NCBI RefSeq assembly: GCF_003443735.1
Contig: NZ_CP031969.1
Span: 2,108,001-2,172,000 of the forward strand
DNA from: Streptomyces sp. CC0208
Lineage (GTDB): Bacteria > Actinomycetota > Actinomycetes > Streptomycetales > Streptomycetaceae
DNA: 64,000 nt
Direction of reading: 5' to 3'
Part shown: positions 1 to 7,933 of the stretch, piece after piece
Numbering within the stretch: the stretch's first letter is position 1
Layout of the letters: every line of letters starts with the position of its first letter
The notes under the pieces: model-generated
Databases searched by the model: none
Told to the model about the DNA's origin: nothing
The model's input: the letters and a program-made list of their open reading frames with translations, nothing else
Program-made: the position numbers and the translations under genes

Positions 1-53
1 CCCTTGACTCTCCGCAAGTTTCACTACTTGGACCGACTCATGCGAGGTGCCCT

Positions 54-1049
54 GTGCCTGCGTTCGACCTGCCCGTCGCGGAGCTGGAGCACTACCGTCC
101 CGATGTCCAGGAACCCCCGGATTTCGACGAGTTCTGGCGTGACACCCTGAAGGAGGCGGCGCAGACGGACGTGTTGGTGTCGATGCGCCCGGCACCGAGC
201 GGACTGCGGCTGACCGAGACCTGGGACGTCACCTTCCGGGGCTTCGCCGGCGACCCGGTACGCGCCTGGTACAGCCGACCCGCCGGGGTGCGTGAGCCAC
301 TGCCCGCGGTCGTCGAGTACGCCGGCTACGGCCGTGGGCGCGGCCTTCCGCACGAGCGGCTGACCTGGGTGAACGCCGGGTACGCGCATCTGCTGATGGA
401 CAACCGCGGCCAGGGCGACCAGTACGGCAACGGCGGCGCGACCCCCGACCCGCACGCCTCGGCACCGGGCGGCCCGGGGCCCGCGGTACGAGGCCTGCTC
501 GACCCCCGCGCCTACCACTACCGGCGCCTGATCACGGACGCGGTGCGCGCGGTGACCGCGGTGCGGGCGCTACCGGAGGTGGACGTCCGGCGCGTCGCGG
601 CCGTCGGCAACAGCCAGGGCGGCGGGCTGGCGCTGGCGGTCGCGGGACTGGTGCCGGATCTGGCGGCGGTCCTGGTCACCGCGCCTTTCCTGTGCGGCAT
701 CCGGCGCGCTCTGGACCTCACCGACGCGAGTCCGTACGGCGAGATCGGCGCGTACCTGTCCGTGCACCGGGGCGTGGAGGAGGCCGCGTATCGCACGCTC
801 GCGTATGTGGAGGGCGTCTCCTTCGCGCGGCGCGCCGCGGCCCCGGCCCACTTCGGGACCGGCCTGCGGGACACGGTGTGCCCGCCGAGCGGGGCGTACG
901 CGGCCTTCAACCGCTACGGCGAGCTGACCGGCGTGGACCCCCGCAAGGAAATCCACGCCTATCCGTACAACGGCCACGAGGGGGGCGACGCCGTGCAGGT
1001 GCGGCGCCAACTCGACTGGTTGGCGGATGTGTTGCGGGTCAGCCGGTAG
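54..1049 (+). CDS. Acetyl xylan esterase / cephalosporin-C deacetylase family esterase
   Basis: A 331-residue serine esterase of the AXE1 family (CE7), which removes acetyl groups from xylo-oligosaccharides and similar acetylated sugars, usually in the cytoplasm. I see no signal peptide. The sequence shows an alpha/beta-hydrolase layout: the nucleophile elbow GNSQGGG with Ser187, an acid candidate in GLRDTVCPP (about residue 273), and the His in YNGHEGGD (about 308). The long N-terminal lead-in (LPVAELEHYRPDVQEPPDFDEFW) is typical of the family and the length is normal. It starts with GTG at 54; the upstream promoter may lie outside the window. Its 3' end overlaps the convergent GH92 gene by 11 nt. 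The GH92 and polysaccharide-monooxygenase neighbours support a role in plant or fungal glycan use. Family assignment is firm; the natural substrate is inferred. Confidence 0.9.
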   Translation: MPAFDLPVAELEHYRPDVQEPPDFDEFWRDTLKEAAQTDVLVSMRPAPSGLRLTETWDVTFRGFAGDPVRAWYSRPAGVREPLPAVVEYAGYGRGRGLPHERLTWVNAGYAHLLMDNRGQGDQYGNGGATPDPHASAPGGPGPAVRGLLDPRAYHYRRLITDAVRAVTAVRALPEVDVRRVAAVGNSQGGGLALAVAGLVPDLAAVLVTAPFLCGIRRALDLTDASPYGEIGAYLSVHRGVEEAAYRTLAYVEGVSFARRAAAPAHFGTGLRDTVCPPSGAYAAFNRYGELTGVDPRKEIHAYPYNGHEGGDAVQVRRQLDWLADVLRVSR

Positions 1050-4000
1050 CCAGCGTGAACACGTGCAGGTCCGTGTTCCGCGGCAGCTTCACGCTCGCGA
1101 TCCGCTTGCCCTCCGGTGCGGTGAACGGCTTGGTGGCGAAGACGTACGTGGCCACCGGGTCCCGGTCCGCGCCCGCCACGTTGCGGTAGGCGGCGCGGGC
1201 GACGACCTCGTTGCCGTACTGGACGGTGCCGCCCCCTCCCCCGACGGTCCAGTCGGTGAAGGCCAGTTCGACTGTGTCGGTGCTGCCGTCGGTGTAGGTG
1301 ACGGTGGCCTGGCTCTGCTGGTTTCCGTTGACCGCGCTGCCGATGAAGGACAACTGACCTGCCGACTGGTGCAGTTGGACGGTCTGACCGGATGCCGTCG
1401 CGTTGTCGGGCCGGCCGCTCGGTGAGTTCGGCCAGGTGAAGGACAGGCCGTCGACCGTCCCCTGCCCGCCCGGGGTGAGACCGGCCGCTTCCAGCGCCTG
1501 GCGGGAGTAGCTCCAGCCGCCGCCGTCGTAGTCGGCCTCGTCGTGGTCGCCGGAGTCGTCCGAGATCCCGGTGTTGTCGTAGGCGGCGAGAAGGGTGCCG
1601 GGTGCGGCGACCGTGAGGGACACGGGCTGTTCGTACGCGGTGCCGTCCGAGGTGACGGCGACCGTGACGTCGTAGAAGCCCTGCGCGGTGTCCTCGGTGG
1701 TGGTCAGGGTGATCTCCTGGGAGCCGTCGGCCACCGTGCCCTCGGCGGGGCTCGCTGTGATGCCTTCCGGTGTGCTGACGCGGAAGCGGACCTCGGGGCC
1801 CGTGCCGTCGCCGCTCAGCGACAGCGCGCGGACACCGGTCTTCGTACTGCCGCCCGGCGCGATCGTCGCCGCGGTCGGGCCGACACCGATCTGGTACGGC
1901 TGCTCGCCCGCGCGGAAGGACGGCGGGGCCGCGTCCGCTCCCCAGGCCGGGGCGGGCTCGGTGGACAGGGTGTAGTCCAGCCGGCCGCCGTCCCGCACGA
2001 AGGAGGCGGGGAGCCAAGGTGCCTCACTCGTACGGCCGTCGACCTTCAGGGAATGGACGTACGGCGCGTCGGCGGCCGCTCCCTGCGCGCGCACGGAGAT
2101 GTCGTTGCCGAAGGGGCGGTCGATCTCGATGCGCGGGAACAGCGGTGAGGCGAGGACCAGTTCGGACCGGGACGGCACCTGGGGGTACATGCCGAGCGCG
2201 GAGAAGACGTACCAGGCCGACATCGCGCCGAGGTCGTCGTTGCCGGGGATGCCGCCCGGCTGGGTCGACCAGAGCTGTCGCATGGCGGCGCGGACGGTCT
2301 CCTGGGTCTTGTGGGGGGCGCCCGCGTAGGCGTACAGGTAGGGGACGTTGATCGACGGCTCGTTGTCCAGCTCGGACTTGTCGCCGCCGTTGCCGGTGAA
2401 GGCCCAGTCGCCCTTCTCGTCGTGGAAGAAGGAGTCGAGGCGGTCGAGGGCCTTGTCGCGGCCGCCCATCGCGGCGAACAGGCCCGCCGGGTCGTGCTGG
2501 ACCATCCAGGTGTACTGGGCCGCCGTCCCCTCGACGAACCCGTTGCCGGTGGCCGGGGTGAAGCCGGTGACCCAACTGCCGTCCGCCTTGCGGTGGGCGA
2601 TGTACCCGCCGCCCGGGTCGGCGGCGATGTTGAAGGTGTTCTGCCACCACTGGGATCTCTTGGTGAAGGCTGCCGCGGTGTCCTTCTCCCCTGCCGCGCG
2701 GGCGAGTTGGGAGAGCGCGAAGTCGGCGCCGGACATCTCCAGGGTCTCGGCGGCCCCGCCCCAGGCGTTGGAGACGGACGGCATGTAGTGCAGCTTCAGG
2801 TACTTGTCGAGGGAGGGCCGCTGGCCGACGGACAGCACGGGCTTCCCCGCCGACGACAGGTCCCCTTCAGTGGGGAGCGTGGCCGCCCGGACGAGCGAGT
2901 CCAGTGCGCCGCGCAGGTCGAAGCCGGTGCCGCCGAAGGCATGGATGCCGGCCAGGGCGATGGGTGAGGGGTCGCCGTTCATGACGTGGGTGCCGCTCGC
3001 GCCGTGCAGCCAGCGGTCCCAGACACCGCCGTTCTGCCGGGCCAGTTCGTACAGGGACTGCGCCACGTCCGAACCGGTGCGCGCGTCGAGCAGGGTCAGC
3101 AGTTGCACCTGGCCGCGGTAGACGTCCCAGCCGGAGAAGGTGCCGTACTGGGCCCGGTGGCCGCGGGCCACGCGGTGCACCTCGTCGTCGCTGCCCCGGT
3201 ATCTGCCGTCGGCGTCGCTGATGACGTTGGGGTGGAGAAGGGCGTGGTAGAGCGCGGTGTAGAAGGTGATGCGTTCGTCGTCGGTACCGCCGCCGACGCG
3301 GATCGCCCGCAGCCGGTCACGCCAGGCACGGCGGGCCGCGTCGCGCACCGCGTCGAAGGAGCGCCGGGGCGGGTTCTCCGCGGCGAGGTTGGCCTCCGCC
3401 CCCGCCCGGCTGACGTACGAGATCCCGATCCTGACGCCGACCTGCTCGGTGCCGGGTGCGAACCGGACGTATCCGCCCGCCCCCTTGCCCGCGACGGGCC
3501 GCCCGTCCTGGGAGAAGCCGCCGGTGCCGCCGGAGGCCTTGAGGGACCCGGGGGCGAGGGTGTCGTCCTGCCAGGTGCCGGTGGCCGCGAAGGGGCGGTC
3601 GAAGTGGGCGGTGAAGTGGAGGGTGTAGTAGGCGCGTCGGCCTTCCGGGTCGAGGTAGCCGCAGAAGTTGCCGGAGGTGACCGAGCCGGAGACGGTCCGG
3701 GCCTCCGGGTCGATCTCGACCGTCGAATCGGTCGAGCCCACCTCGGAGTTGGCGGTGCGGAACAGCAGCGAGGCGGGCTTGTCGGCCGGGTAGGTGAAGC
3801 GGGCCGAGCCGGTGCGGGCGGTGGCGGCGAGGTCGGCGGTGACGCCGGAGTCGAGGCCCACCTTGTAGTGGCCGGGCTCCGCGGTCTCGTCGGCGTGGCG
3901 GAAGCCGGCCGCGTACACCGCGTCCTTGGTGTCGCTCGCCGGGGACGAGGTGACCTCGCCGGCGAAGGGGAAGAGGGGGACGTCACCGCTGCCGCCCGCG

Positions 4001-4308
4001 CAGCCCGTCCCGGACATGTGGGTGAGGCTGAAGCCGCGGATGCGGGTGGCGTCGTACAGGTAACCGCCGGGGGCGGCGGTGCGGGTGGCGTCGCCGCGGG
4101 TGTTCTCGGGGCTGAAGGAGAACATGCCGGACGGGGTGACGGCGCCGGGGAAGACGTTGCCGCCGTTCTTCGTGCCGATGAGCGGGTTCACGTAGGCGGT
4201 CGGGTCGTCGACGAGGCCGGGTGGCGCGGCGGGCGCCGCGAGGGCGGGGGTGGCGCCGGTGGCCGCGAGAACGGCCGCCAGCAGCAAGGACGTAGGACGG
4301 AAACGCAT
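1039..4308 (-). CDS. Secreted GH92 family alpha-mannosidase
   Basis: A 1089-residue secreted glycoside hydrolase of family GH92, calcium-dependent exo-alpha-mannosidases acting on N-glycans or fungal mannan. Residues 1-26 form a signal peptide (MRFRPTSLLLAAVLAATG, then ALAAPA). The GH92 module begins with the hallmark DPTAYVNPLIGT and covers roughly residues 35-770, including SGTGCAGGSGDVPLFP and the late GNDDLGAMSAWYVFSALGMYP block. It is followed by a NEW3-like beta-sandwich (about 800-910) and a further C-terminal beta domain with DHDEADYDGGGWSYS. An in-frame extension up to 4392 exists, but the ATG at 4308 is preceded by a strong AGGAGGAGG site and starts the signal peptide. Paired palindromes upstream suggest sugar-responsive repression. 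The exact linkage specificity cannot be read from sequence. Confidence 0.92.
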   Translation of the reverse strand: MRFRPTSLLLAAVLAATGATPALAAPAAPPGLVDDPTAYVNPLIGTKNGGNVFPGAVTPSGMFSFSPENTRGDATRTAAPGGYLYDATRIRGFSLTHMSGTGCAGGSGDVPLFPFAGEVTSSPASDTKDAVYAAGFRHADETAEPGHYKVGLDSGVTADLAATARTGSARFTYPADKPASLLFRTANSEVGSTDSTVEIDPEARTVSGSVTSGNFCGYLDPEGRRAYYTLHFTAHFDRPFAATGTWQDDTLAPGSLKASGGTGGFSQDGRPVAGKGAGGYVRFAPGTEQVGVRIGISYVSRAGAEANLAAENPPRRSFDAVRDAARRAWRDRLRAIRVGGGTDDERITFYTALYHALLHPNVISDADGRYRGSDDEVHRVARGHRAQYGTFSGWDVYRGQVQLLTLLDARTGSDVAQSLYELARQNGGVWDRWLHGASGTHVMNGDPSPIALAGIHAFGGTGFDLRGALDSLVRAATLPTEGDLSSAGKPVLSVGQRPSLDKYLKLHYMPSVSNAWGGAAETLEMSGADFALSQLARAAGEKDTAAAFTKRSQWWQNTFNIAADPGGGYIAHRKADGSWVTGFTPATGNGFVEGTAAQYTWMVQHDPAGLFAAMGGRDKALDRLDSFFHDEKGDWAFTGNGGDKSELDNEPSINVPYLYAYAGAPHKTQETVRAAMRQLWSTQPGGIPGNDDLGAMSAWYVFSALGMYPQVPSRSELVLASPLFPRIEIDRPFGNDISVRAQGAAADAPYVHSLKVDGRTSEAPWLPASFVRDGGRLDYTLSTEPAPAWGADAAPPSFRAGEQPYQIGVGPTAATIAPGGSTKTGVRALSLSGDGTGPEVRFRVSTPEGITASPAEGTVADGSQEITLTTTEDTAQGFYDVTVAVTSDGTAYEQPVSLTVAAPGTLLAAYDNTGISDDSGDHDEADYDGGGWSYSRQALEAAGLTPGGQGTVDGLSFTWPNSPSGRPDNATASGQTVQLHQSAGQLSFIGSAVNGNQQSQATVTYTDGSTDTVELAFTDWTVGGGGGTVQYGNEVVARAAYRNVAGADRDPVATYVFATKPFTAPEGKRIASVKLPRNTDLHVFTLATG

Positions 4309-4470
4309 GACGCGGCCCCTCCTCCTTCGGACGGGTCGCGCACCACAGGTCGCACAAGCCGCAGGGACAGTAACGTGCGCCACGCGTATCACGGAAGGGT
4401 GCGTACGGCGGAAGGGACGCGCGAGGGTGTCGCCCGGGCGGCCGGGCCGGCCATTTTCCCCAACTTATTT

Positions 4471-4527
4471 GACATCGTTGTCCGTTGGCGCGGTAAAGTC
4501 ATGTATAGACCACTCGACAACGTTGTC
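4471..4527 (-). promoter_or_regulatory. Paired LacI-type palindromes in the GH92 promoter region
   Basis: Two related 12-bp sites lie 163-219 nt upstream of the GH92 start: GACATCGTTGTC at 4471-4482 (one mismatch from a perfect palindrome) and the perfect GACAACGTTGTC at 4516-4527, with centres 45 bp apart. AT-rich sequence between them can hold the promoter. CG-centred 12-bp palindromes of this kind are typical of LacI-family sugar repressors. The repressor itself is not encoded nearby, so the regulator is inferred. Confidence 0.6.
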
Positions 4528-4654
4528 GCGCGTCGGGTCGTCACAAGCCATGCACCATCCGCGTCGGCCATCACCCCCCTTGCGCCGGCACGGCTCGCGG
4601 ACCCGGTGGCGCACAGCTCCACCGGGTCCGCCCTGAGCGGAAGGTTCGAGCGGG

Positions 4655-4705
4655 TTTCTGACGCTCGCGTTTTCTGAAACGCTCGTGCTTTCTGAAACGC
4701 TCGTG
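4655..4705. repeat. Short tandem repeat, 17-bp unit
   Basis: TTTCTGAAACGCTCGTG occurs twice without mismatch (4671-4687 and 4689-4705). A third, degenerate copy lacking two A residues lies at 4655-4669. The copies sit in the spacer between the end of the polysaccharide-monooxygenase gene and the GH92 promoter. The 18-bp period and location are compatible with a binding array or with simple slippage; no function is established. Confidence 0.7.
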
Positions 4706-4718
4706 TTTTGACGCCGAC

Positions 4719-5783
4719 TCAGCCGACTCGGCAGGGAAGGGTCGCGGCAGTGTCACCTCCGGAGCCGGTGACGACGTATCCGAACGTCGTACTCTGCCCC
4801 GGACTGAGCGAGCCGTTCCAATTGGCGTTGTGGACCATGACCGCCTGGCCGTTGTAGGTGGCGTTGCCGTTCCAGAGACTGTCGACCTTCTGTCCGACCG
4901 GCAGGCTCCAGTCGACCATCCAGCCCAGCATCGGGACGTCGCCGGAGTTGGTGACGGTCACCTCGGACTGGTAGCCGCCGCTCCAACTGCCGGTGGTCTT
5001 ACGGGTGGCCGTGCAGGTGCCGGGCACCGGCTCGGTCGGGTTGCCCGGCTCGTGGATGCCGGTGACCTCGCCGTTGCCGCCGTCGAAGACGACGTCGGAG
5101 CAGGAGTAGAAGGTCTCCGCGCTGTCCGAGCGCTGCCAGACCATGTAGATGATGTGGCGGCCGGACTTGTTCGCCGGAAGCTGCCCGGTCCAGGAGTAGT
5201 TGGCCTCTACCGTGCCCGGGCTGCCGTTCAGCGGCGGGTGGTCGACGCTGAGGAACGGCTGGGCCTCCATGTCGTCCCAGGTGAGGGTCTTCTTCGGGTC
5301 GAAGCCGTCCTTGGTGACGTAGACGTAGAACCAACCCGGGTGCGCCGCCCAGGCGTTGTAGGAGAAGTCGACCGTCTTGCCCGCGGTGAGATGGGTGAGC
5401 GGCCAGTCGTCGCGGGCGGCGTTGAAGCCGGTGAAGTTGGGGTTGCCGCCGCTGCACAGCTGGCCGTCCGGGACGAAGCCGCGGGTGCGGCCGGCGCCGT
5501 CCGAGCGGAGCACGGAGAACCAGTTGTAGAACGGGGTGGTGCCGCTGACCGCCTGCGCGTTCTTGCAGGCCGGGTTCACCGGTTTGATCTCACCGGTGTC
5601 GGTCAGCGCGTCCTGCCAGCACAGGAAGGTGCGGCTGGCGGGCTTCATCGGGGTGCCGTGAGCCTCGGCCTTGACGCCGGCCGTGAGGACCAGGCTGAGG
5701 GCGGGGATGGTGGCCAGGAGGGAGACGAGGACCAGGAAGAGGGCTCTGGGACGGGTCACCCTCGATAACTTTGTCAGGATCAT
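4719..5783 (-). CDS. Secreted AA10 lytic polysaccharide monooxygenase with C-terminal CBM2
   Basis: A 354-residue copper enzyme that oxidatively cleaves crystalline cellulose or chitin outside the cell. Residues 1-41 form a signal peptide whose predicted cleavage (KAEA, then HGTP) leaves His42 as the mature N-terminus, which family AA10 requires as half of the histidine brace. The second brace His is in SYNAWAAHPGWFYVYVTK. After the AA10 catalytic domain, a Pro/Thr linker (GNPTEPVPGTC) leads to a family-2 carbohydrate-binding module with GSWSGGYQSEVTVTNSG and Trp-rich strands. The ATG at 5783 is chosen because it starts the signal peptide; the SD (AAGGA) is somewhat distant. A perfect CebR-type operator lies 98 bp upstream, pointing to cello-oligosaccharide induction, so cellulose is the likelier substrate. 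Confidence 0.93.
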   Translation of the reverse strand: MILTKLSRVTRPRALFLVLVSLLATIPALSLVLTAGVKAEAHGTPMKPASRTFLCWQDALTDTGEIKPVNPACKNAQAVSGTTPFYNWFSVLRSDGAGRTRGFVPDGQLCSGGNPNFTGFNAARDDWPLTHLTAGKTVDFSYNAWAAHPGWFYVYVTKDGFDPKKTLTWDDMEAQPFLSVDHPPLNGSPGTVEANYSWTGQLPANKSGRHIIYMVWQRSDSAETFYSCSDVVFDGGNGEVTGIHEPGNPTEPVPGTCTATRKTTGSWSGGYQSEVTVTNSGDVPMLGWMVDWSLPVGQKVDSLWNGNATYNGQAVMVHNANWNGSLSPGQSTTFGYVVTGSGGDTAATLPCRVG

Positions 5784-5880
5784 GACAGTCCAGTCCGTTC
5801 CTTGAGGTACGGGCCGTGCGGGGTGTGTGTGGTTGCCGTGGGATGGGAGCTCCAGGCGGGCGGGTTCCGGTCCGTCCGAG

Positions 5881-5894
5881 TGGGAGCGCTCCCA
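5881..5894. promoter_or_regulatory. CebR-type operator (perfect palindrome)
   Basis: TGGGAGCGCTCCCA is a perfect 14-bp palindrome 98 bp upstream of the polysaccharide-monooxygenase start codon. It is identical to the established binding sequence of CebR, the LacI-family cellobiose-responsive repressor of cellulolytic streptomycetes. It predicts induction of the enzyme by cello-oligosaccharides. Confidence 0.88.
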
Positions 5895-5997
5895 CCCCAC
5901 GTGTTGCGGAAGGTAGCGCGAAGTGGGGCGGGTGTAAACAGGGGGCGGGGGGTTGGGGGAATTGCCCCGTGCGGGACGTGGAGGCCCTACCGACTGG

Positions 5998-6579
5998 TCA
6001 CACCGGGTGGGCCGTCTGAAAGGCCAGTCGCTTCTGCGCGCCTTCTCCTATGGCTGTCAGCGTGTCGTCGAGGGCCAGGAACTCCTCCCACACCGTCCGG
6101 CCGCTCGCCTCGGCCAGCCTCCTGATCACCAGGTCCTCCAGTTCCGGCACCCGCTTGTTCTTCCAGATCTTGTCGGCGACGCTGACGAGCAGGTCTTCGA
6201 GCTCGATGTCCGGGCGTGTCCAGGCCGCGTGCGTGGCGGCGAAGCGGGCGCGGTCGGGGGTGATGCCGTGGGCCAGGAGGAGTTCACGTCCGGCCTCCTC
6301 GTGTGCGGAGCCGGGGCCGGAGAGTTCGGAGGCGTGCGCCGTCTTTCCCACGTCGTGCGTCGCGGCCCCGAACAGGACTGCCTCACGGTCCAGTTGGAGC
6401 CCCGGGTACCGCACCGCCAGCCATTCGACGAGCTCGTACGCCACGTCGTGCACGAGTCTCAGGTGGGCTGCCAGCCGGGGTGGGGCGTCCAGCGTACGCA
6501 GGAGCCTGGCGGCCTCATCGGGGAGGGGGCGGGGGCCGGGGGCCTGGAGGGCTTGGTGCAGGGGGTCACGGGGGGTCAC
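5998..6579 (-). CDS. HD-domain phosphohydrolase-like protein
   Basis: A 193-residue protein of the HD superfamily, metal-dependent phosphohydrolases acting on nucleotides or other phosphate esters. The metal-site pattern is visible: His44 in LRLVHDVAYE, the His75-Asp76 doublet in AATHDVGKT, His93 in GSAHEEAG, His117 in FAATHAAWT and a later Asp in SVADKIWKNKR. I chose the GTG at 6579 because upstream in-frame sequence (to 7041) is low-complexity and unlike the family. No good ribosome-binding site is visible, so the transcript may be leaderless. It appears to be a single-gene unit and the substrate is unknown. Confidence 0.75.
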   Translation of the reverse strand: MTPRDPLHQALQAPGPRPLPDEAARLLRTLDAPPRLAAHLRLVHDVAYELVEWLAVRYPGLQLDREAVLFGAATHDVGKTAHASELSGPGSAHEEAGRELLLAHGITPDRARFAATHAAWTRPDIELEDLLVSVADKIWKNKRVPELEDLVIRRLAEASGRTVWEEFLALDDTLTAIGEGAQKRLAFQTAHPV

Positions 6580-7047
6580 GCGGTAAGGGTAGGGGTGAGT
6601 AAAGGAGTTGGGGTGGGTCCGGGCGTGCCGTCCGCCGGCCGACGTCGTACCGGCAAGGTCGGCCCGTCTGCCGGTTCTGACAACGAGCTCCGCACGGTCG
6701 CCCCGACCGGGCTGTGGCCCGTGCGTGACGGCGGGCCGACTACTCGATGAAGGAGGCTTCCCCGCGGGACCACGCGGGACCACGCGGGAAGGCACGGGGA
6801 AAGCAGCGTCTCCGCGTGCTGCGTGACAGCGCTCCGGGCGATCCTGAGCGCGCGCACTTCGTTCCCGTGGGTCGAGCCCTCGTCGTCGCGCATGCGCAGG
6901 ACGCCGCTGCCGCGGTCTCCCTGACCGTGCCCTCCAGCGGTGGTGCTCGAACACACCGCGCTCCAGATGAGGCCGGTGGCAGCGGTTGCCACCCGCCTTG
7001 CTGGCACTTGGAGCCTGGCCCGACAGGCCCCAAGTGCCCATGCCGGC
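6580..7047. other. Spacer without a supported gene
   Basis: About 470 nt between the HD-domain gene and the DUF1062 gene. Reading frames on both strands are open only because of GC content; they have no ribosome-binding site and no family features. It presumably holds the HD-gene promoter. I see no convincing operator or RNA structure. Confidence 0.5.
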
Positions 7048-7596
7048 TCAGCGTTTGAGCGTGAAGGTGAAGTCGCCGGAGAGTCTGGAGCTCAGCCGGG
7101 CCACGGAGACCAGCTTCCCCTCCGTGACCAGTCTCTCGACCTCGGCCCGGGACACGCCGCAGCCCTCGGCGATCAGCCGCACCGGACGGACGGGGATCCG
7201 TGCCGCGAAGCGGACCGAGACGTCGATCACCTCGCGGTCCAGGTGATCCGATCCGCCGGTGTCGAGACGCCAGGCGTCGTTCCAGTCCAGGGCGATGCGG
7301 TTACGGCGCCGCACGACCGGGTCCTGGAGCAACTCGGCCGCGAGAGCAGGGTCGTTGTCGTGCAGCCGGTCCAGCAGTTCAGGTCGTACGGAACGCACAT
7401 GCGTCCGCTCCAGGAGTGTGAGCTTCGCCGTTTCCCCGCAGGCGGTGCAGAGCACGAGGAGCCAGATGTCGAGGAGCTTGTGGTTCGCGTTGACACGGAA
7501 CCTGCCGTCGGCCCGGAAGCGATCCGACGCGCACGTGCGGCAACGGCGGAGAACCAGCGGAAGGCAGGTGGGCATGACCACCCAGTTGGTGAGCAC
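7048..7596 (-). CDS. DUF1062 domain protein
   Basis: A 182-residue member of the DUF1062 family, of unknown function. The N-terminus carries two Cys pairs, CRTC (about residues 19-22) and CTAC (about 50-53), that could form a zinc ribbon. The conserved family stretch FRVNANHKLLDIWLL lies between them. The C-terminal half (FAARIPVRPVRLIAEGCGVSRAEVERLVTEGKL) resembles an S4-like or winged RNA-binding element. The GTG at 7596 keeps the family-typical N-terminus (NWVVMPTCLP); an internal ATG at 7575 is the alternative. It is a lone gene, so context gives no functional clue. Confidence 0.75.
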   Translation of the reverse strand: MLTNWVVMPTCLPLVLRRCRTCASDRFRADGRFRVNANHKLLDIWLLVLCTACGETAKLTLLERTHVRSVRPELLDRLHDNDPALAAELLQDPVVRRRNRIALDWNDAWRLDTGGSDHLDREVIDVSVRFAARIPVRPVRLIAEGCGVSRAEVERLVTEGKLVSVARLSSRLSGDFTFTLKR

Positions 7597-7933
7597 AGAA
7601 GTACACCGGTTTCAGTGAGAAGTCCGCAGCAAGAAGCGGCGCGGCGCACATGCGCGACGCGCGACCGATCAGCGCTTGGGGGGTCTCACAGGGTGTACAA
7701 CGGCACGTCCTTGCCTGGGCGACTCGGTTCGCCAGCACGCTAACGGCGACCGGCGGTGCTGATCCATTGGTTTTCGGTCGAGGCGGCTGAGCGCCCCCAC
7801 TCGACGGCCGCCCCCGCCTGCCCGGCACCCGGCCGCATGCCTGTCGCCTCCAGGAAGAACACTCCTTCAGGAAGAAACGCCGTCGTCGGCGTTCATGCGC
7901 GGGACCGCCCGACTTGCCACCCTCGTAAGGGAG
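7597..7933. other. Spacer without a supported gene
   Basis: About 340 nt between the DUF1062 gene and the end of the sensor-kinase gene, somewhat AT-richer than the surroundings. It likely holds the DUF1062 promoter. I see no coding signal on either strand. Confidence 0.45.

Noticed and set aside
4499..4514. A sequence resembling the DasR dre site (12 of 16 positions) in the GH92 promoter region
   Set aside because: Only one half-site is good; the left half is poor, and the flanking LacI-type palindromes explain the regulation better.
6747..7058. Small frames in the spacer between the HD-domain and DUF1062 genes
   Set aside because: No ribosome-binding site and low-complexity translation; probably non-coding.
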